Shown here one piece after another: positions 7,939 to 16,321 of a stretch of DNA of 64,000 nt. The notes below the pieces were generated by a model. The model saw only the letters and a list, made by a program, of their open reading frames with translations. It did no database searches and was not told the origin of the DNA. Numbering within the stretch: the stretch's first letter is position 1; each line of letters opens with the position of its first letter. The stretch is from Umezawaea endophytica (lineage in GTDB: Bacteria > Actinomycetota > Actinomycetes > Mycobacteriales > Pseudonocardiaceae), in NCBI RefSeq assembly GCF_025061645.1, contig NZ_JANYMP010000001.1, positions 116,153 through 180,152 of the forward strand. The letters run 5' to 3'. The translations under genes and the position numbers were made by a program.

Positions 7939-9498
7939 TCACGGTAGGCGTGCGGGGTCGCGGACCTTCACGGGGCGCGCGCAGAGGTACGGGCGGGACA
8001 GGACCAGGGCGGTCGCGGTGAGGGCGATCCCGACGAAAACCGGGGCCAGGTGGAGGAGGTCGGTGTAGTGGATCGTGCCGTGCACGACGACCGCTGGCAG
8101 GAAGCCGGCGGCCGCGGCGAGCGCGAGCGTCCACCAGACCCAGGCCTCGCCCCGCCGCCACCCCCACGCGCTCAGCAGCGTGATCGCTGCGGCGGCTGCC
8201 ATCAGCGCCCCGCCGAAGCCCGCCCGGTCGTGCGCGACGAACGACAGCAGCCGCGGGTTGGCGGCGCGCAGGGCGTCCGCGTCGGTCCCGAGGAACTCCA
8301 GGTCGCTGGCCACGAAGACGTCGGTGAGCCCGACCGCCGACACGACGACACCGCCGATGAACAGCCCGATCCCGGTGCACACCATCAGGAGTTGCCCGAC
8401 CAGCGCCCGACGCCGCACGGACTCCGGGCCCTCGGCGAGGACCGTCCACCGAGGACGGTCGGTTCGGCGGTGGACGGCGACCAGGAACATCGGGAACAGC
8501 ACGACGGCGACCGCGGTGTGCAGCGGTTCCACGAACCCGTGGCCCAGGAAGTAGAGCAGCGACGGGAACCCGATCCACCCGGACACGAGGAACGCCTCAC
8601 GGGCCCAGCCCCAGCCCTGTCGCAGACCGCCGACGGACAAGCCCGCGTAGAGCACGCCGATCGCCACCATCGTGCCCGCCATGGTGATCCGGTCGTGCTG
8701 GAGGAAGTGCACCAGGTGGTGGTTGACCGCGTGCAGCCCGTCCAGCCCGGTGCCGAGGAACTCGCGGTCGTACCAGAGCAGCACCGGTCCGAGCGTGATC
8801 GCGGCGGCGCCCAGACCGGCGCCCGCCATGCCGAGGCCGACCAGCAGGCCCCACCACCACGCGGGCCACCGCCGGGGATCGAGGCCGAGGTCGCGCACGG
8901 AGGGCGGCGGTTCGGTCGGTGTCGCCGCCTCGGTCACCCTGGCGAACCAGCCGGGCCCGGCCGCCACCAGCACGGCGGGGGTGGCCAGCACCGCCGCCGC
9001 GCGGTCGGCGAGCGCGTCGACGGCGGGCGCCACCAGCGGGGACGTCACGTGGAGCGCGGCCGGGTCGGCCTCGGTCCTGACCGCGTCGACGTGCCCAGCC
9101 AGCGCGGCCACGACCGCCGCCGCGTCCGGCCCGACCGCGTGCACCACCACCGGGACCCGCCGCCCCTCCGCCGCCTCGCGCACCGCCGGGACGTCGGCGA
9201 GGCCGACCGGCGCCACCTCGACGAACCCCGCGCCCACCGGCGGCAACGCGCGCACCGCGTCCCGTGCCACGCCGGGCGGAACCACGGCGCCGAGCCGGTT
9301 CCGCACCGCGACGCCCGCGACCGTCCCGGCCAGGTGCGCGGGCGGGTGCCGGTGCCCGAACCCTCGTGCGATCAGGCCGCCGCCACCGGGCAGCGAGCCG
9401 ACGGTGGCCAGTGCCCGCAACGCGGCCAGCCGCGACCGGCGCGGGCCCAGCAGCGCGGCGGCGATCCCGCGCAGCGGGTGGTAGGTCCAGTCGGGCAC
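7939..9498 (-). CDS. Degenerate dihydroorotate dehydrogenase-like domain fused to a polytopic membrane domain
   Basis: 519 aa from a GTG that shares one base with the stop of the monooxygenase (TAGTG). Residues ~1-210 begin like class 2 PyrD: 'YHPLRGIAAALLGPRRSRLAALRALATVG', then 'AGVAVRNRLG' where PyrD has the substrate-loop start and 'GAGFVEVAPV' where PyrD has the G-F-V-E strand. The FMN-binding and catalytic motifs (GFDKNG-type, N-S-P, GGI...G) are absent, so enzymatic activity is unlikely. Residues ~240-519 form about eight transmembrane helices with conserved-looking His residues (HHLVHFLQHDR, GHGFVEPLH). Two HDR motifs in similar loops suggest an internally duplicated membrane unit. 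Function unknown; its place in the operon suggests a role with the monooxygenase. Confidence 0.65.
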   Translation of the reverse strand: MPDWTYHPLRGIAAALLGPRRSRLAALRALATVGSLPGGGGLIARGFGHRHPPAHLAGTVAGVAVRNRLGAVVPPGVARDAVRALPPVGAGFVEVAPVGLADVPAVREAAEGRRVPVVVHAVGPDAAAVVAALAGHVDAVRTEADPAALHVTSPLVAPAVDALADRAAAVLATPAVLVAAGPGWFARVTEAATPTEPPPSVRDLGLDPRRWPAWWWGLLVGLGMAGAGLGAAAITLGPVLLWYDREFLGTGLDGLHAVNHHLVHFLQHDRITMAGTMVAIGVLYAGLSVGGLRQGWGWAREAFLVSGWIGFPSLLYFLGHGFVEPLHTAVAVVLFPMFLVAVHRRTDRPRWTVLAEGPESVRRRALVGQLLMVCTGIGLFIGGVVVSAVGLTDVFVASDLEFLGTDADALRAANPRLLSFVAHDRAGFGGALMAAAAAITLLSAWGWRRGEAWVWWTLALAAAAGFLPAVVVHGTIHYTDLLHLAPVFVGIALTATALVLSRPYLCARPVKVRDPARLP

Positions 9499-10778
9499 TA
9501 GGGGGCTCCCGGTGGTGTCCAGCCGAGGACCGGCGCCATGGCGCGCAGGGTCAGGGCGGCGGGGATGGTCCTGGCGGCGAGGTCGCGGACCGCCACCGCG
9601 GGCGGCCACGACCACAGTGCGACGGAGCCGAGCCGGGCCGACCGGCGGACGACCGCGCGGGTCCGCGGTCGGCGCACCGCGTCGTAGCGGGCCAGCGCCG
9701 CGTCGACGTCCGCGGTCGCGGCCAGGCAGTCGGCGAGCGTGACCGCGTCCTCCAACGCCTGGCACGCGCCCTGCCCGAGCATCGGGTCCATCGCGTGCGC
9801 CGCGTCGCCCAGCAGCACCGCCCGACCGCGCACGTAGGTCGACAGCGGCGGCAGGGCGTGGACGTCGTGGCGGAGCACGCGGTCCGCGGGGACGGCCGCC
9901 AGCAGCGCGGGGATCGGGTCGGGCCAGCCGCCGAACCGGCTCAGCAGTTCGGCGTGGGCACCACGGCCGGGCGGCGCGGCGGCGGTGAAGCAGGGGAACC
10001 GGCGGCCGGGCAGCGTGGGGATCGGGTCGAGCCAGCCCTGCGCCTCGGCGTGGACAGCGCCACCCGCCGCCGCAGAATCACCGGTTCGGCTCAGCTCCTC
10101 GGCGTGAGCGCCGGGCGCCGTGGCGGCGAAGCAGTAGAACCTGCCGCCGGGCAGCGCGGTGAACCCGAACCGCTCGCCACGGCCCCACAGCACCGCCCCC
10201 TCCGGTCGCAGGCCGGGCAGCGGTTCGGTGATCGCGCGCCACGCGACGTGGCCCGACTTGACGGGCTCCGCCGCGTCCGGCCACCACTGCCGCCGCACGC
10301 CGCTGCGCAGGCCGTCGGCGCCGACCACCAGGTCCGCGCGCACGGTCCCGCCCCGGAACTCGACCACCACGCCCTCGCCGTCCCGGCGGATCGCGCCGAC
10401 CTCGCTGCCCGGTCGCAGCACGGCGGGCGGCAGCGCCTCGACCAGCACGCGGACCAGTTCGGCCCGGTGCACCACGACGAGCGGCCAGCCGTGGCGCCGC
10501 GCGATCTCGCCGTTGTCCACCCTGGACAGCCAGCGGCCCCGACGATCGCGGACGCCACCCGCCGTCTCGACCGCGCCGACCGCCCGCACCTCCTCGGCCA
10601 GGCCGAGCGCCCCGAGCGCGCGCATCGCGTTCGGCCACAGCGACAGCCCCGCGCCGACCTCGGTGAACTCCGCGGCCCGTTCCAGCACCACGACCCGCCA
10701 CCCGGACCGGTGCAGCGCCAGCGCGGCGGCCAGCCCACCGATCCCACCCCCGACCACAGCCGCGACCCGCTCGACCAT
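9498..10778 (-). CDS. FAD-dependent aromatic-type monooxygenase
   Basis: 426 aa. ATG start with a good AAGGAGAG upstream. The N-terminal Rossmann motif is VVGGGIGGLAAALAL, a DG-type motif 'VVGADGLRSGVRR' lies near residue 155, and 'LLGDAAHAMDPMLGQGA' is the ribityl-binding GD motif of the PHBH/salicylate-hydroxylase group. About 50 residues of low-complexity insertion sit in the middle (two 'PGAHAEELS'/'RGAHAELLS' stretches), which look like a small internal duplication. It likely hydroxylates a hydrophobic or aromatic substrate with NAD(P)H and O2. First gene of the TetR-controlled operon; overlaps the next gene by one base. Confidence 0.85.
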   Translation of the reverse strand: MVERVAAVVGGGIGGLAAALALHRSGWRVVVLERAAEFTEVGAGLSLWPNAMRALGALGLAEEVRAVGAVETAGGVRDRRGRWLSRVDNGEIARRHGWPLVVVHRAELVRVLVEALPPAVLRPGSEVGAIRRDGEGVVVEFRGGTVRADLVVGADGLRSGVRRQWWPDAAEPVKSGHVAWRAITEPLPGLRPEGAVLWGRGERFGFTALPGGRFYCFAATAPGAHAEELSRTGDSAAAGGAVHAEAQGWLDPIPTLPGRRFPCFTAAAPPGRGAHAELLSRFGGWPDPIPALLAAVPADRVLRHDVHALPPLSTYVRGRAVLLGDAAHAMDPMLGQGACQALEDAVTLADCLAATADVDAALARYDAVRRPRTRAVVRRSARLGSVALWSWPPAVAVRDLAARTIPAALTLRAMAPVLGWTPPGAP

Positions 10779-10791
10779 CGGACTCTCCTTC

Positions 10792-10807
10792 TTGAGCGGT
10801 CGCTCAA
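10792..10807. promoter_or_regulatory. TetR operator, proximal copy
   Basis: TTGAGCG-GT-CGCTCAA, 7-base perfect arms around a 2-base centre. It is 14 bases from the monooxygenase start, next to the ribosome-binding site. Probable site for the TetR protein encoded at the end of the same operon. Confidence 0.75.
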
Positions 10808-10824
10808 AAGAAGCATAGGTCGTT

Positions 10825-10840
10825 TTGAGCGACCGCTCAA
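10825..10840. promoter_or_regulatory. TetR operator, distal copy
   Basis: TTGAGCG-AC-CGCTCAA, the reverse complement of the proximal copy. The centres of the two sites are 33 bases apart, about three helical turns, which would place two TetR dimers on the same DNA face. The distal copy could also affect the divergent small gene at 10925. Confidence 0.75.
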
Positions 10841-10924
10841 CCACGAAAGCGTGACTCCGAACGGTGTAACCAGTCGGGCCGCCCCGTCGATACAGACCAG
10901 ACCAGCGACGGAAGGACTTTGGCG

Positions 10925-11182
10925 GTGCGATGTGGTCGCGTTGATGTAGTCCTGTCGTTCGCGTTGGGGACGCTCTTGGTCTGCGGTGTGGTGGACGTGG
11001 TGGTGGCCGTGCTCTGGGGCGCGTGGTGGCTGTGGACCGTGGGCGGGCTGTGCCTGGCGGCCGCGGCGGTGGTCGCGGCCAAGTGGCACGGGCACGCGAC
11101 CCGGTGCGACGCCCCGCCGTCCGCCGCGGAGCCTCCCGAACGCCTGCGGTCGGTCGCGGACGTGCTGAAAGCCGTCGCCTGA
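10925..11182 (+). CDS. Small membrane protein
   Basis: 85 aa from the GTG 8 bases after GGAAGGA; a TTG at 10919 is possible but sits too close to that site. Two adjacent hydrophobic segments (VVLSFALGTLLVCGVVDVVV and WWLWTVGGLCLAAAAVVAA) are followed by a short polar tail ending in 'LRSVADVLKAVA'. No family recognised. It is divergent from the monooxygenase operon and converges on selO. Confidence 0.55.
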   Translation: MRCGRVDVVLSFALGTLLVCGVVDVVVAVLWGAWWLWTVGGLCLAAAAVVAAKWHGHATRCDAPPSAAEPPERLRSVADVLKAVA

Positions 11183-11211
11183 ACGCGGCGGCAAACCTCC
11201 GGACGGCGGCC

Positions 11212-12666
11212 TCAGGTCCCGCAGAAGGTCCGGTAGGCGCCGAAGTCCTCCGGCGCGGGCGCCGCGTAGCGCTCCAGGCCGGGACGCTCGTCGTACGGAG
11301 CGGTCACCGCCTCCAGGAGCCGGTCGAGCGGCCCCTGGTCACCGTCCGTCGCGGCGGCGAGCGCCTCCTCGACCAGGTGGTTGCGCGGGATGTACACCGG
11401 GTTCACCCGGTCCATCACGGCGGCGTCCGGACCGAGGGCCCGCCAGCGCGCCAGCCAGCCGTCGATCCCGGCGAGGTCCAGGAACACCTCCCGAGCGGGC
11501 TCGGCGTCACCGCGGGCGGCCGAACCGAGGCGGCGGTAGAACGACGTGTGGTCGACGTGGTTCTCCCGCAGGAGGGTGAGCAGGTCGTCGACCAGCGCCG
11601 CGGCGTCGACGCCGTCCGGCAGGCCGAGCTTCGCGCGCATCCCGGCCGACCAGGCGCTCTCGAAGTGCTCGCGGAACGCTCCGAGCGCCTCGACCGCCAG
11701 CTCGACGCCCTGCTCCTGGTCGTCGGAGAGCAGCGGGAGCAGGGCCTCGGCCAGCCGGGCGAGGTTCCACTGCGCCACCGCGGGCTGGTTGCCGAAGGCG
11801 TAGCGGCCGCCGTGGTCGATGGAGCTGTACACGGTCGCCGGGTCGAACGCATCGAGGAACGCGCACGGCCCGTAGTCGATGGTCTCGCCGGAGATCGTCA
11901 TGTTGTCGGTGTTCATCACCCCGTGCACGAACCCCACGAGCATCCACCGCGCCACCAGCGCCGCCTGCGCCGCGACGACCGCCTCGAAGAGCGCGAGGTG
12001 ACGCCCCTCGGCCCCCGCCGCGGCCGGGTGGTGGCGGTCGATCGCGTGGTCCGCGAGCCTGCGCAGCAGGTCGACGTCGTCCGTGGCGCGCGCGTACTGG
12101 AAGCTGCCGACGCGCAGGTGGCTGCTCGCCGTCCGGGCCAGCACGGCCCCCGGCAGCACCGTCTCGCGGCGCACCGGACGGCCGGTCGCCACCACGGCCA
12201 GCGACCGGGTCGTCGGAATCCCGAGCGCGTGCATCGCCTCGCTGACCACGTACTCGCGCAGCATCGGCCCGACCGCGGCCAGTCCGTCTCCCCCGCGCGC
12301 GAACGGTGTCCGCCCGGACCCCTTCAGGTGCAGGTCGCGCAGCCCGCCGTCGGCGTGCACCAGCTCACCGAGCAGCAACGCCCGCCCGTCCCCCAACCGC
12401 GGCGAGTAGTTCCCGAACTGGTGACCGGCGTAGGCCTGCGCCACCGGCGCCGCCCCCTCGGGCACGTGCCCGCCGACCAGCAGCCGCAGCCCCTCACCCT
12501 CCCGCAGCCAGTCGACGTCGAGCCCGAACTCCCCGGCCAGCCGCTCGTTGAGCACCAGCAGGCGCGGCTCGGGGGCCTCCTCGGCCTGCCAGGCCATGGC
12601 CATCTCGGGAAGCGCGCGGGCGAACTGGTCGCCCAGGGTGGCGGTCGACGCCGGTGCGGTGCTCAC
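11212..12666 (-). CDS. selO: SelO-family protein adenylyltransferase (YdiU/UPF0061)
   Basis: 484 aa, the usual family length. SelO is a pseudokinase that transfers AMP from ATP to Ser/Thr/Tyr of redox proteins. Visible motifs: '[18 protein letters not shown]' near the front, '[17 protein letters not shown]' (the nucleotide-binding loop), '[19 protein letters not shown]' containing the catalytic Asn and Asp pair, and the conserved end TFCGT. The bacterial end has Cys where animal SelO has selenocysteine nearby. GTG start chosen (MSTAPAS); an ATG 36 bases upstream is an alternative. Single gene, divergent from the acyl-CoA ligase. Confidence 0.93.
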   Translation of the reverse strand: MSTAPASTATLGDQFARALPEMAMAWQAEEAPEPRLLVLNERLAGEFGLDVDWLREGEGLRLLVGGHVPEGAAPVAQAYAGHQFGNYSPRLGDGRALLLGELVHADGGLRDLHLKGSGRTPFARGGDGLAAVGPMLREYVVSEAMHALGIPTTRSLAVVATGRPVRRETVLPGAVLARTASSHLRVGSFQYARATDDVDLLRRLADHAIDRHHPAAAGAEGRHLALFEAVVAAQAALVARWMLVGFVHGVMNTDNMTISGETIDYGPCAFLDAFDPATVYSSIDHGGRYAFGNQPAVAQWNLARLAEALLPLLSDDQEQGVELAVEALGAFREHFESAWSAGMRAKLGLPDGVDAAALVDDLLTLLRENHVDHTSFYRRLGSAARGDAEPAREVFLDLAGIDGWLARWRALGPDAAVMDRVNPVYIPRNHLVEEALAAATDGDQGPLDRLLEAVTAPYDERPGLERYAAPAPEDFGAYRTFCGT

Positions 12667-12812
12667 GCCGTCAACGGTACTTGCGCGGGCACTTGGCCCC
12701 AAAAGACGGCGAGATCATGACTCGTCCCCTCGAAAGCGGCCGGTTTCCCGCCATCATGGTCACCGAGGCGGACAGTCCACGCGGCCGCCTCGTACCCGTC
12801 GAGGAGGACGGC

Positions 12813-14630
12813 ATGACCACCACGGTTCAGTTCACGACGCTCTGCGAGGCCTTCCAGCACACGGCGGCGCTCAGGCCCGACGCGGTGGCGTTGCGCACCC
12901 TGGGTGGTGCGCAGGAGTTGACGTGGCGGGAGTATGCCGACCGGGTGCGGCGGGTCGCGGGTGGGCTGGACTCGCTCGGGCTTCGGCGGGGCGACACGAT
13001 GGCGTTGCTGCTGACCAACCGGCCCGAGTTCAACCTCGTCGACACGGCCGCGCTGCACCTCGGGCTGGTGCCGTTCTCGATCTACCAGACGTCGGCGCCC
13101 GCGCAGATCGCGTACCTGCTGCGGCACTCGCGGTGCCGGGTCGTGGTGACCGAGCGGCAGTTCCTCGACCAGGTGCGGGCCGCGGGGGTGCCGGTCGAGC
13201 ACCTGGTCGTCGTGGACGGCCCGGTCGAGGGGACCGCCTCGCTGGGGCTGGACGACCTGGAGAACACCGAGGCGGACGGGTTCGACTTCGACGCGACCTG
13301 GCGCTCGGTCGAGGGCTCGGACGTGCTGACGCTGATCTACACCTCCGGCACGACCGGTGACCCCAAGGGCGTCGAGCTGACCCACGCCAACGTGCTGGCC
13401 GGGATCATGGCGGTGGACGACGAACTCGGCGTGCACGCGGAGGACCGGACCATCTCGTACCTGCCGTCGGCGCACATCGCCGACCGGGTGTCGGCGCACT
13501 ACATCCAGATCGCCCACGGGATCGAGGTCACCTCGATCACCGATGCCCGCCGGGTCGCCGAAGCGCTGGTGGACGCCCGGCCCACGTTCTGGTTCGCCGT
13601 CCCGAGGGTCTGGCAGAAGATCAAGCTCGCGCTCGAGTCACGGCTGGCGGCGGCACCCGCCGAGCAGGCGGCGGCGATCTCGCGCGCGTTCGAGGTGGCG
13701 CTCGCCAGGGTGCGCGCCCAGCAGGCCGGGCTGGACGTCGAGCCGGAGGTGGAGGCCGAGTTCCAGGCGCTCGACCAGGCCGTGCTGGCGCCGATGCGCG
13801 CGGCGATCGGGTTCGACCGGATGCGGTGGGCGATGTCCGGCGCCGCCGCCATCGCGCCGAAGACGCTGGAGTTCTTCATGGCGCTGGGCCTCACGATCGT
13901 GGAGGTCTGGGGCATGTCCGAGACGACCGGCGCCGCCACCTACAACCCGCCGTCCAAGGTGAAGATCGGCACCGTCGGCGTCGCCGTCCCCGGCGTGGAC
14001 CTCCGCGTCGACGAGGACGGCGAACTGCTGGTGCGCGGTCCCATCCTGATGAGCGGCTACCGCGACGACCCGGCCCGCACCGCCGAGACGTTCACCGAGG
14101 ACGGGTGGCTGCGCACCGGTGACGTGGTGACGATCGACGACGAGGGCTACGTGACGATCGTCGACCGCAAGAAGGAGCTGATCATCAACTCCGGCGGCAA
14201 GAACATGTCGCCGACCGCCATCGAGAACACCGTCAAGGTCGCCTGCCCGCTGGTCGGCGAGATCGTCGTGATCGGCGACGACCGCTCGTACAACACGGCG
14301 CTGGTCGCGCTGGAGCCGGACGTGTCCGCCGCGGTGGCGGCCAAGGCGGGCATCGCCGACGCCTCCCCCGCCGCCCTGTCGCGGCACCCGGTCGTGGTCG
14401 AGGCGATCAGGGCGGGGATCGCCGAGGCCAACGCGAAGCTCTCGCGGATCGAGCAGGTCAAGCGGTTCCGGGTGCTCCCGACGATCTGGGAGCCCGGTGG
14501 TGACGAGATCACGCCGACGATGAAGCTCAAGCGCCGCAACATCGGCCGGAAGTACGCCGCCGACGTCGAGGTGCTGTACCAGGAGTCACTGGCGGAGGGC
14601 GTGCACGAGCCCTCCGAGCGGACCGGGTGA
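12813..14630 (+). CDS. Long-chain acyl-CoA synthetase (FadD15-like AMP-forming ligase)
   Basis: 605 aa from the ATG with GAGGAGGA 5 bases upstream; an in-frame extension to 12654 is rejected. ANL-superfamily motifs in order: 'LIYTSGTTGDPKGVELTH' (P-loop), 'SYLPSAHIADRVSAHY', 'WGMSETTGAATYNPP', 'DGWLRTGDVVTIDDEGY' and 'VDRKKELIINSGGKNMSP'. This combination is typical of the actinobacterial FadD15/FACL5 group that activates long-chain fatty acids as CoA esters at the membrane. No operon partner is obvious; the carboxylesterase downstream is separated by 151 bases containing a strong hairpin. Confidence 0.9.
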   Translation: MTTTVQFTTLCEAFQHTAALRPDAVALRTLGGAQELTWREYADRVRRVAGGLDSLGLRRGDTMALLLTNRPEFNLVDTAALHLGLVPFSIYQTSAPAQIAYLLRHSRCRVVVTERQFLDQVRAAGVPVEHLVVVDGPVEGTASLGLDDLENTEADGFDFDATWRSVEGSDVLTLIYTSGTTGDPKGVELTHANVLAGIMAVDDELGVHAEDRTISYLPSAHIADRVSAHYIQIAHGIEVTSITDARRVAEALVDARPTFWFAVPRVWQKIKLALESRLAAAPAEQAAAISRAFEVALARVRAQQAGLDVEPEVEAEFQALDQAVLAPMRAAIGFDRMRWAMSGAAAIAPKTLEFFMALGLTIVEVWGMSETTGAATYNPPSKVKIGTVGVAVPGVDLRVDEDGELLVRGPILMSGYRDDPARTAETFTEDGWLRTGDVVTIDDEGYVTIVDRKKELIINSGGKNMSPTAIENTVKVACPLVGEIVVIGDDRSYNTALVALEPDVSAAVAAKAGIADASPAALSRHPVVVEAIRAGIAEANAKLSRIEQVKRFRVLPTIWEPGGDEITPTMKLKRRNIGRKYAADVEVLYQESLAEGVHEPSERTG

Positions 14631-14713
14631 CGGCGGCGACACCTCCGCGGTGACCCCGGTGGCCGGGTGGTAAGGATGGACGTGAGCCCGGCCGGGTGGT
14701 CGGCCGTCAGGCG

Positions 14714-14755
14714 GAGGAGGTCCACGACCCGGCCCGCCGGGTGGTCGACCTCCTC
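14714..14755 (+). terminator. Strong hairpin between acyl-CoA ligase and carboxylesterase
   Basis: GAGGAGGTC (14714-14722) pairs perfectly with GACCTCCTC (14747-14755). Inside, ACCCGG pairs with CCGGGT around a 4-base loop. There is no U-run, so this is either a non-canonical actinobacterial terminator for the ligase gene or a leader hairpin for the carboxylesterase, whose ribosome-binding site lies 17 bases downstream. Confidence 0.45.
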
Positions 14756-14781
14756 GGCGCCCGACCCGACCCGGAGGACCG

Positions 14782-16266
14782 TTGATCACCCAGCCCGTCG
14801 TCACCACCCGCCACGGGAGCGTTCGAGGCAGCGCCACCGACTCGAACGTCCTGGTCTTCAAGGGGATCCCGTACGCCGCGCCGCCGGTGGGGCCGAACAG
14901 GTTCCAGCCGCCGCGGGAGCCCGAGCCGTGGTCGGGGCCTCGGGACGCCACCCGGTTCGGCCCCACCGCGCCGCAGACCGCGGGCGACGGCCCGCTGGGC
15001 GACCTGGTCCCGCGGGCGATCACCCCCGGTGACGACCACCTCAACCTCAACGTCTGGACTCCCTCGACCACGGGCCGCGCGCCGGTCATGGTGTTCGTCC
15101 ACGGCGGGTCGTTCACCAGCGGCTCGGGCTCGATCCACGGCTACGACGGCACCCGGTTCGCCCGTGACGGCGTGGTGCTGGTGACGATCAACTACCGGCT
15201 CGGCGCGGACGGCTTCCTCTGGTTCGGCGATGGCGTGCCGAACCTCGGCCTGCTGGACCAGGTCGCCGCGCTGGAGTGGGTCCGCGACAACATCGCCGGG
15301 TTCGGCGGCGACCCGGACAACGTCACCGCCTTCGGCGAGTCCGCGGGCGCGATGAGCGTGTGCTCGCTGCTCGCCATGCCCGCCGCGAAGGGCCTGTTCC
15401 ACCGCGCCATCGCCCAGTCCGGCGCGGGCCACAGCAGCGTCTCCCCGGCCACGGCCCGGCTGATCGGCACCCGGCTGGCCGCGATCCTCGGCGTCGCCCC
15501 GACCCGCGAAGCCGTCGCGGAGGTCCCCGTGGAGCGGTTGCTGGCCGCGCAGGACCAGGTGGCTCGGGAGGTCGGCGCCAAACCGAGGGTGGGCCGCTGG
15601 GGTGACGTGGCGCGCAACCTGATGCCGTTCGAGCCGGTGGTGGACGGCGACGTGCTGCCCGCGGCCCCGATCGCCGCCGTCGCGGCGGGCGTGAGCGCGG
15701 AGGTCGACGTGCTGATCGGCACGAACACCGAGGAGGCGCGGCTGTTCCTCGTCCCGACCGGCGCCATGGCGAGGATGAACGCCCTGGCCCCGCACGTCGT
15801 GGCGCGGCGGTACGGGCTGCCCGCCCGCACGGCGGTCCGCCGGTACCGCGCCAACCGGCCGGGCGCCACGCCGGGCGACCTGGTGAGCGCGATCATCACC
15901 GACTGGTACTACCGCATCCCCGCCCTGCGGCTGGCGGAGGGCCACCGGGGCAGCGCGCACGTGTACGAGTTCGCCTGGCGCTCCCCCGCCTACGGCGGCA
16001 CGCTGGGCGCCTGCCACGCCATCGAGCTGCCATTCGTCTTCGACAACCTCGACGACCCCGCGCTCGCCGCCATCACCGACGGCCACCCGCCCCGTGAGCT
16101 GGCCGACACCGTGCACCGGGCGTGGGTCGACTTCGCCACGAGCGGCGATCCCGGCTGGCCCGCCTACCGGGCGGACCACCGCGTCGCGATGCGCTTCGAC
16201 ACCGCGTCGGCGACCACCGTCGACGACCGGGCCGACGAGCGCCTCCTCTGGGAGGGCCGCCGCTGA
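14782..16266 (+). CDS. Type-B carboxylesterase / lipase family
   Basis: 494 aa from a TTG start with GGAGG 4 bases upstream. The carboxylesterase/cholinesterase signature is present: '[14 protein letters not shown]' near residue 28, 'HLNLNVWTP' strand, oxyanion-hole '[13 protein letters not shown]', nucleophile elbow '[10 protein letters not shown]' near residue 185, and His motif '[12 protein letters not shown]' near residue 410. The acidic member is probably the Glu of '[10 protein letters not shown]'. No signal peptide, so cytosolic hydrolysis of carboxylic esters is expected; the physiological substrate is unknown. Confidence 0.92.
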   Translation: MITQPVVTTRHGSVRGSATDSNVLVFKGIPYAAPPVGPNRFQPPREPEPWSGPRDATRFGPTAPQTAGDGPLGDLVPRAITPGDDHLNLNVWTPSTTGRAPVMVFVHGGSFTSGSGSIHGYDGTRFARDGVVLVTINYRLGADGFLWFGDGVPNLGLLDQVAALEWVRDNIAGFGGDPDNVTAFGESAGAMSVCSLLAMPAAKGLFHRAIAQSGAGHSSVSPATARLIGTRLAAILGVAPTREAVAEVPVERLLAAQDQVAREVGAKPRVGRWGDVARNLMPFEPVVDGDVLPAAPIAAVAAGVSAEVDVLIGTNTEEARLFLVPTGAMARMNALAPHVVARRYGLPARTAVRRYRANRPGATPGDLVSAIITDWYYRIPALRLAEGHRGSAHVYEFAWRSPAYGGTLGACHAIELPFVFDNLDDPALAAITDGHPPRELADTVHRAWVDFATSGDPGWPAYRADHRVAMRFDTASATTVDDRADERLLWEGRR

Positions 16267-16272
16267 ACGGCC

Positions 16273-16306
16273 GGTGGCCCCCGGCGCCGGAGCGCCGAGG
16301 GCCACC
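16273..16306. terminator. Bidirectional terminator between convergent genes
   Basis: GGTGGCCC (16273-16280) pairs with GGGCCACC (16299-16306), with further pairing of GGCGC/GCGCC inside. It sits between the stops of the carboxylesterase and the MMPL transporter. Confidence 0.6.
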
Positions 16307-16321
16307 AAGGCCGCGAACGGG

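Noticed and set aside
7304-8578. 424-codon reading that would extend the TetR protein upstream
   Set aside because: The extension is the out-of-frame shadow of the membrane gene; TetR homology begins at the ATG at 7933.
14707-16308. Long minus-strand frame over the carboxylesterase
   Set aside because: Shadow; the plus strand has the complete esterase motif set.
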